A DNA stretch of 64,000 nucleotides from Chrysopilus asiliformis (taxonomy: Eukaryota; Arthropoda; Insecta; Diptera; Rhagionidae). Of the stretch, positions 58,115 through 64,000 are shown one piece after another (the first letter of the stretch is position 1; each line of letters opens with the position of its first letter). The notes under the pieces were generated by a model, which was not told the origin of the DNA, searched no databases, and worked only from the letters and a program-made list of their open reading frames with translations. The DNA lies in contig OZ035961.1 in NCBI GenBank assembly GCA_964034945.1, forward strand, positions 32,080,184 to 32,144,183, given 5' to 3'. The translations under genes and the position numbers were made by a program.

Positions 58115-58350
58115 AACATAACAAAAGCTATAATTGAAAACCCGTTTGGTGATATGGCATTATTTCAAGTTTAATCGAACAGCAAACAGTTGTATCAAAA
58201 TTCCACTTTAAAGTCAAACTTTTCAATAAGATTTTTTAAAAATTCTCCGAATCGGATTTTGATGTATGGGAGTTTTATGTAGAATCATATCCTAAACAAC
58301 TTTTGTTCTTGCACTTTTTTGATAAGATGTACCATTTTTAAGATATTAGC
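58115..58350 (-). mobile_element. HINE-like element, copy k (fragment)
   Basis: From ACATAACAAAAGCTATAATTG through the 'ggttatgtagaatcatatcc'-type block to 'aagatattagc'. It covers the hairpin-side half of the family, here with the hairpin deleted. It lies inside the Harbinger transposase gene. Confidence 0.7.
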
Positions 58351-59320
58351 TATAACACAGAGCGTGTGAAATGGCACGAATTCATGCCAGTTTACACATT
58401 GGGTCATTTTCCCACAGTCTTAACACAGACCGAAAAATGTCATCACACATACCACGTTTTACACAGGGTTATCAGACGGAGGCAAAATTCGTTTAACACA
58501 CGTCAAAAAAATTGTCGTAACACAGGTTATCACACGGTGTGTAAACAAAAATTCTGTCACAATTTAAGCAACTGGTGTTACAATTTTGTGACGTCAAAAT
58601 TACGTCAGTCATCACACGTGTTAAGGTTTTGTGTGCTCGTCTGATGCTAGCTTAAGTAAAACAGACCATATTTCGGAATTTGTTGTAAGATTTCTAGGCT
58701 GTGATCTTGTCACTCACATTAACTTGCGGTGTCTAATTTTTCTGCATAAGACTCTTTACTCTGGTACTCCATCGTTTCTGCTAAATTATATTTCTTTCAT
58801 TAGATCTACCAGGGTTAAAGACTTAATAGTACCGAGGCGCCGTAGCCTAATAATGGACAAATCGTTTTTTGTCAGGGTAACCATCATGTGGAACTCTCTA
58901 TCTCAGGTGATCAGGGCAGAACGGAATTTTAATATTTTTAAAAAGAAGGTTTTCTTTGAATTTGCGAGGCCTCCTGAGTAATTAAGTAGGGGTTTTTCTC
59001 CTTGTTGGTCATTTGTCTGGCTTTCTTTATTTGTTTGCTTTTTGGTTCTTGGGATCAGTTGCTTCATTTTATTATATTTGCTGTTACATTGTCATATTTA
59101 AACTTTGGCGTCTTTTTACAATTCTATATGGGTAGTGGATCAATTAGTCATTACTGTGTCATAAAATTCTATTAAATGTATTTGTATATATATACTTTTT
59201 TTACATTACTGCTGTAAATTTGTACCATAGCTGTTAAGTATTTCATGTATTAGTCTTAAGAACCTTTATACAAGGCATTATGCCTTTTGGTTTATAAATA
59301 AATTATTATTATATATTATA

Positions 59321-60492
59321 AAATAAGATGAAATGAAAATCACTAAATTCAATAAATAATAAATTTTTGCATATCCGTCCGTCCGTCTGTCCGTCCGTCT
59401 GTGGCGCGGATTGCGCGCGCACGGATTGATCTACAGACTTGAAATTTTGCGCAGATTCGTTATTCGTAAAATGCGAGACAAAGTTCGTTCATGGGCAAAA
59501 ATGGACCATGGACCATTAGTACCCACTATACGAACGAAAACGTTTTTACGAATATCTCAAAAACGGTGCATCTCATCAAAAAAGTGCAAGAACAAAAGTT
59601 ATTTAGGTATGATTCTACATAAAACTCATATACATCAAAATCCGATTGGAATACATTTTAAAAAACCTTTTTAGTTAATTGTTTATTTGTACGAAAATTT
59701 AATATAAATAGTAATTTTGTGCTTAGTGTTTTTAGTTATTTAGTGATATTTTTCAGTGGTTGAAGTGATTTCCGAAAAGAAGAAAAGGAAAAAGTGAATA
59801 AATGTGAGAGAAATTGTCGATTTTACTTCAACCGCGGAAAAGTACGTTCACGGTTCGGGGCAAAACTTTAAAAATTAGTATTATTTTGTATCATTTTAAC
59901 ACGATAACAGCTACTTTAATAGCAAGTGTGAATACCCCTCTGAATAAAGGTTACAATTATTATTTTGTGGATCTGTGATTATAAGAAAATATTTTGAAAA
60001 TAGCGTCAGAACCTGATATCAGATTCACCACACTCTGGTTCTTAAGTCGTTCTAGTGGAGACAGCATGGAGATAGCAAGACATTTCTAATTTATTGGGCA
60101 AAAATATGCAAAAAAAAATTGTCTGTAGTGTAATTTTAATCGAGACGAAATCTTACGAGGAAATTTTATTGGAAAACAAATTATTTCCTATGATCCGCCG
60201 TTCACCAAATATAAATTTTTGGGAAACTGAATCTCAGGAAAAAAATACGCCAAATTTTTGTTTTCATTTCATTGATATTTGACAGTTTACTTGCACCTTC
60301 GGCTTCGGTTAAACCTTCAATCAAAACTTCGGCTTAATTCCAAAGATGGCCAAAGCCGAAGCGGATAAATCGGCCGGATTCTACTTTTCAACAATTTTCT
60401 GTAAAGAATTTGATTTTTTGTGAAGATTCTGTGAATAATTTGATTTTTGGTGAAGATTAAGATATGATTGTGTTATTTGTGAATGTTTTCTA
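59321..60492. other. Stretch with HINE and Harbinger fragments
   Basis: 59362-59672 is a HINE fragment (plus orientation, CCGTCCGTCTGT core to 'cgattggaatacatttt'). 59877-59939 is a lone end of the 47977-48435 MITE family. The rest is AT-rich without genes. At 60300-60380 'ggcttcggtt' and 'cttcggctta' words form a short imperfect repeat. Confidence 0.55.
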
Positions 60493-60873
60493 CACTGAGA
60501 GAAAAATGTCACATTATTTTAAGAAGATATGCACATTGACCTATTTTACCATGATTTCACCTTAAAACGTACCTTTTAAGACGATTTCTTATTAAAATAT
60601 CACCTTATTTCCATAAAGAAAATCTATTTAAAATTTTGAATGGTTTTCACTTTAAATCAATGTGTATTGTCAGATTAAAATACGATTTTCAAGGGGTCTG
60701 TCATATAATTTCAAGTTTTAACATGATTGCCACATTGAAATAAAATGTAATCTGTTTAAAACAATGTGATATGCATATAAAACGTAGTAAGTAAAAGTCA
60801 ATTGGTTCTAGAATTTCGCGCGGAGTGGTCGCAGATCGGTGTAATTTTAATGTTTTGAGTTTTGTTGTGCGAA

Positions 60874-62742
60874 ATGGATCCATTTCAATTACCAAATACT
60901 GAAAATATCGATATAGTGCCGCCTATAACTTGGGATGAAACAGAATTGAATGAAGTTCAAAGTCTTTTTAGGGCTTGGGGAGTGTCCGAATCAGGCTGTG
61001 CCTTGTTAAAAGTGTACGGGCTAAATACGAGACGTATTCTAGAAGAAATGGAAATGTCTCAAATAGACAAATTTTTCGTTAACATCGATGGATGCGGCTA
61101 TTTTGGTGATCGTATTCTTTTCACGTCAGGATTAAAAAAGTGGAGAAGAGAAATTGTAAGGAAAACCCGTATTGAAATTTACACATCCTTAATAAATTAA
61201 AATTTAGGATAAACCCATGGCTTGTGATGTGGACACTTTATCAGCGCCCACAACAAGGCGGATACTGGACTGTTTAGAAACTATTTCTAATAAATTCAGT
61301 AATACTTCGAGTAACGTCGGCTTAAATTCAGAAGATAAAAACCTTTCGACGTGTGCTTATGACGTTTCTAACATCCTTAAATCCACAATTAGGGGACAAA
61401 TGGTCATCGCATACTACGAAAAGAACGGTTTACTGGACAGCAAAAGCCAAAGAGATTTGACACACTGCATTGTTGAGCAATTTATGGGTAAAAACAAAAT
61501 TACTTACCGTGATATGAAGAATTGGGCTACTGCTATCGAACACAGATTTCCAACTGAAAAAGCAGTAAGTGACTAACCAGATAAAAGACAACTCTGAGCA
61601 AAATTTTTGATTTTATGATTATTTTACAGTCGACATATTTCATGGACCGAAAGTCGGGGAAAAGGAATCCGACTGGTAAATTGCATTCTCGTTGGTGTAA
61701 CGCCGAACACTCATTGAGTTCCAACAACGAAATTGTAACTCAGGAGGATGAAGAGGGTTTACCCACATGTACATCAGACCTAGCAGAAGGTTTAGTTTTA
61801 AAATTATTCTCTTAAAATAACTCCCAAACTAACAATTTTTAGAGCAATTTTTAAATAAGAAACATTGGCTTCAAAACAACTGTTCTCCTTGGCAAACGGT
61901 TCGAGAATACTGGGAAATTACGGCCACATTAAGAATTAAACAATTTAAATGCGATTCAAATACTAATTTGTCGACTCTTTTAAAAGAATGGCCACGATAT
62001 AATGACTCTGGTGGTCATGAGCTGGTAATTTTAGAGAAATTTTTGACGGTGTTTACTTTATAAAGTTTGGTTTTATTTTATGTAGATTGATATCGATTTC
62101 AAAGTTATTCATTTTGGAAAGGAGGATCTTTTAATCAGCCAATTCGATTCGTTCATTCCGAAAATCCTCAGTATCTTTAAAACTGAAATAAAAGACAAAT
62201 CATCCAAAGAGCTATTAAAATGTTTGGAAATGGAAAGTCTTACAAAAGGTATATAAACATTATTCACATTAAGTGTTTATTAATTTTTGGAAATTTTAGA
62301 CTCTAAACACTGTATTGTTGCAATGCTGTTGCATGCAGTTCTTCAGCCAATTCGTCTCAGCAAATTCCATAAGCCAACGATTTGTGACGCCCAGAGCGAT
62401 TTCATTTTACATGTGCGAACAACAAATGATATAATACCCAAACTAAATAAAGTGACAAGTGAATTCATGGCAGCTAAAAAAACAATTCAACCAAGAATCG
62501 TCGTTGTCGGCCCAGAAATATGTAAGATATCGGAATTTTATGTTTATTGCGATGGTTTAAAGTTCAAATTATGTTCCATTTTAAAATGCATTGATTTGAT
62601 TATTAAAATGTGTTATGTTTATCAAATCGAATACTCACCGATAAGTAAATTAGTTTGGATTTTTTTCGAGCAGTACTTCTTTGAATTCAATTCTGAAACA
62701 TTTTCGGCTGTTTCAAATTTAATTAATAGGTTAAAACAATAA
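60874..62742 (+). CDS. SAMD3-like protein of a mobile element (six exons, intact)
   Basis: 528 aa. Exons are 60874-61155, 61208-61564, 61630-61789, 61843-62024, 62086-62248 and 62300-62742, with short GT-AG introns (47-65 bp) that all keep frame. Exon 1 (residues 1-94) looks like a SAM domain: ETELNEVQSLFRAWGVSESG, then LNTRRILEEMEMSQIDKF. Residues about 150-225 have the block DLTHCIVEQFMG...WATAIEHRFPTEKASTYF and KSGKRNPTGKLHSRW. The C-terminus has IVVVGPEICK followed by KFKLCSILKCIDLIIKMCYV and VWIFFEQYFFEF. This order resembles the fish 'SAMD3-like' proteins, as I recall them. The ATG is chosen as the first Met in frame before the SAM region. The molecular role is unknown. The whole gene lies inside an inverted-repeat element, and the C2H2 gene starts nine bases later. 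Confidence 0.8.
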
Positions 62743-62751
62743 ATTTTTAAA

Positions 62752-63280
62752 ATGCCCGAACTAATTTGCTTTTCGTGTGATAACATATTCTCGACTGCCA
62801 AAGTATTGATCAATCATTTAAAAAGTGTCCACGGGACACCTAGTATTTACAAATTCAAATGTAAACAAAACCATTGTAGGCAAAAATTCCAAAATATTCA
62901 TGCGTTTAAAAAACACATGATGAAACATGAAAAAGATATAGAAAATTTAAGTAATAACCGATTTGAAAGTTCCGAATGTGTAGATGTTCGCAAAGATTTA
63001 GTAGTTGATGTTTCCAATATGACTGAATCGGCTGACATAAAATCATTGTCAATTGATGCTCTAACATCTGATTTTAAAAAATCCATGTTGTTATTTACAC
63101 TTAAATTGCATGAAAATTTTTTCGCGAAAAGCTGTTTTAGAAATTCAAAATTATGTATCTGGAAATGTTATTTTTAATTATAAAATAATTTGTTTAACAT
63201 ATGTGGATGGACCACCAATTCATTTTTATCTACTTAATAATGGACTGAATGTGATAAGATTGAAAAAGTATTGGATTTAA
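62752..63280 (+). pseudogene. C2H2 zinc-finger gene of the same element, frameshifted and deleted
   Basis: The ATG is nine bases after the SAM gene's TAA. Two C2H2 fingers can be read: LICFSCDNIFSTAKVLINHL with KSVH, and FKCKQNHCRQKF...HAFKKHMMKH. Then comes a linker and SDFKKSMLLFTLKLHENFF. In the first frame this stops at 63177, but a shift near 63120 continues as SRKAVLEIQNYVSGNVI and ends near DGPPIHFYLLNNGLNVIRLK at TAA 63278. In the related proteins I recall, the first of these pieces is followed by a region of several hundred residues before a C-terminus of the GPP type. The likeliest reading is a large internal deletion plus a frameshift. The original product may have been the element's main enzyme; this is inference. 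Confidence 0.65.
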
Positions 63281-63845
63281 TGTATTAAGGAATACTCATT
63301 TGCAATATACAGAGTGATTTAATTTAAACAAAAATGGAGTACAAATTTAAAAAAAATATTTTCTATTTTTTTTAGGATAGAAGAATATGTTTTGTAAATT
63401 TAAAACAATAAAATAAAAACTATAAAATATATATTTCTTCGTTTTTTTTTAAATTTTCAATCCCTTGAAGCAATCCCTTTTAAGCATCAATTTTTTTAAG
63501 TACAAAATAATTTTGTAATCTTAAAAAAAAATGGAATGCCGGCTTAAATATTTTTAACAGATTTTATAGAAAATCCTCTAAAATTCAAAGGAAAATCTAT
63601 TTGTTTCAAACAGATTTCACATAGTTTTTATGTGCTATAAGATTAAAATAAAAAGACAATCCTTTTAAAAAATAAGTATATTTCACCTTAATTTAAGATG
63701 ATTAGCACCTTATCTCGCTGTCAAAATTTTAAAAGGATTCTCTTTATGGTTTTAAGTTGACTTTCTTCTTGGATGAAAACCATAAAGATTTCCTCTTGAT
63801 TTTGTTCCATGTTAGGTGCATTTTAGGTGATCTTTTCGCTCAGTG

Positions 63846-64000
63846 TAGTCTCGCTGGAGTCAGATGTTGAATTTAATTTAACCCTCATACTGTCCTCGGG
63901 TCATTTCTGACCCAAATTCGATTTTAATTAAAAGTGTTTTCTCAACTACATGAAAAATGTTTCTATGGTGTAGGCCCAGTGAACAAATTTCTTTTGAATA
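63846..64000. other. Window end with a piggyBac-type terminus
   Basis: TTAACCCTCATACTGTCCTC at 63879 looks like the left end of another TTAA-targeting piggyBac-like element that continues past the window. Confidence 0.45.

Larger units (their letters stand above)
57422..58652 (+). mobile_element. Harbinger-type element with transposase start
   Basis: The ends AGCTAGCATCACACGAGCAC and near inverse extend about 45 bp, with a TAA duplication. Deleting the element and one TAA restores the LINE codons FSLSKTDH exactly, which confirms both ends and the 3-bp duplication. The interior holds the start of a Harbinger transposase, cut by a HINE fragment; sub-terminal 'cacacggtgtg' words recur. Confidence 0.88.
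56527..59320 (+). mobile_element. LINE (non-LTR retrotransposon) 3' part, twice interrupted
   Basis: A 5'-truncated LINE. The end of its reverse transcriptase reads through three blocks, 56527-56757, about 57323-57418 and 58653-58981. Block one has KSLGIIFDELLSWDYHINSI, block two NYGCEVYSGCSQANLVRLRK, and block three SKTDHISEFVVRFLG and later TIMWNSLSQVIRAERNFNIF before the stop. The frame is continuous once the HINE and the small Harbinger element (with one TAA) are removed. The 3' UTR ends near 59320 in an ATT-rich tail. The pattern fits the CR1/Jockey group of LINEs; the exact clade is not determined. Confidence 0.85.
60493..63845 (+). mobile_element. SAM/C2H2 gene-pair element with terminal inverted repeats
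   Basis: The left end CACTGAGAGAAAAATGTCAC and the right end (read inverse) CACTGAGCGAAAAGATCAC agree over about 19 bp. TA lies directly outside both ends, so a 2-bp TA duplication is likely. Words of the type 'caccttaa' and 'caccttat' repeat in both sub-terminal regions. Between them are exactly two genes on the plus strand: an intact six-exon SAM-like gene and a broken C2H2 gene. No known transposase (DDE of mariner, Harbinger, hAT or piggyBac) is seen. The class is not one I can name. Confidence 0.75.

Noticed and set aside
60701..60895. Minus-strand 64-codon frame upstream of the SAM-like gene
   Set aside because: It lies in the sub-terminal repeat region of the element and overlaps the start of the well-supported plus-strand gene.

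Overview
This is eukaryotic nuclear DNA: AT-rich, with spliced genes, GT-AG introns and no bacterial-style operons. Three protein genes of ordinary insect type (a PHYHD1 dioxygenase, a ZDHHC6 palmitoyltransferase and a zeste-like Myb/SANT factor) sit in dense transposon relics. The encoded sequences look insect, most likely dipteran. The species cannot be named from the sequence.

Layout. 1-13 kb is gene-free, with Helitron, Helentron-like (HINE), pogo/mariner-type, PIF/Harbinger-type and piggyBac-type elements. 13.4-22.9 kb (+) is a six-exon PHYHD1 gene. Its 6.2 kb first intron holds a decayed but intron-bearing Nup37 fragment, a pogo relic and several MITEs. 24.5-33.0 kb (-) is a six-exon ZDHHC6 gene, convergent with PHYHD1, with two large transposon-filled introns. 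35.4-36.7 kb (+) is a four-exon Myb/SANT-like gene. 37-49 kb is mostly non-coding with scattered MITEs, including a Helitron nested in a Harbinger-type MITE. 49.3-51.0 kb is a pogo-type element with a PHD-like zinc-finger tail, interrupted by a Helitron. 52.0-59.3 kb is a stack of nested insertions in a 5'-truncated LINE: two Harbinger-type elements (one carrying a 1.37 kb perfect 12-bp array), HINEs and a foldback element.

The most striking item is at 60.5-63.8 kb. It is a 3.35 kb unit with terminal inverted repeats beginning CACTGAG and a TA duplication. It contains an intact six-exon gene (528 aa, SAM-like N-terminus, resembling the SAMD3-like proteins that are numerous in fish). Nine bases after that gene's stop lies a two-finger C2H2 gene, which is frameshifted and internally deleted. 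I read this as a little-described type of DNA transposon in which a SAM protein and a C2H2 protein travel together. The grouping is visible in the sequence; its mobility and its novelty are inference.

The genes do not form a pathway. PHYHD1, ZDHHC6 and the Myb/SANT gene look like unrelated neighbours; everything else is mobile DNA or its remains.
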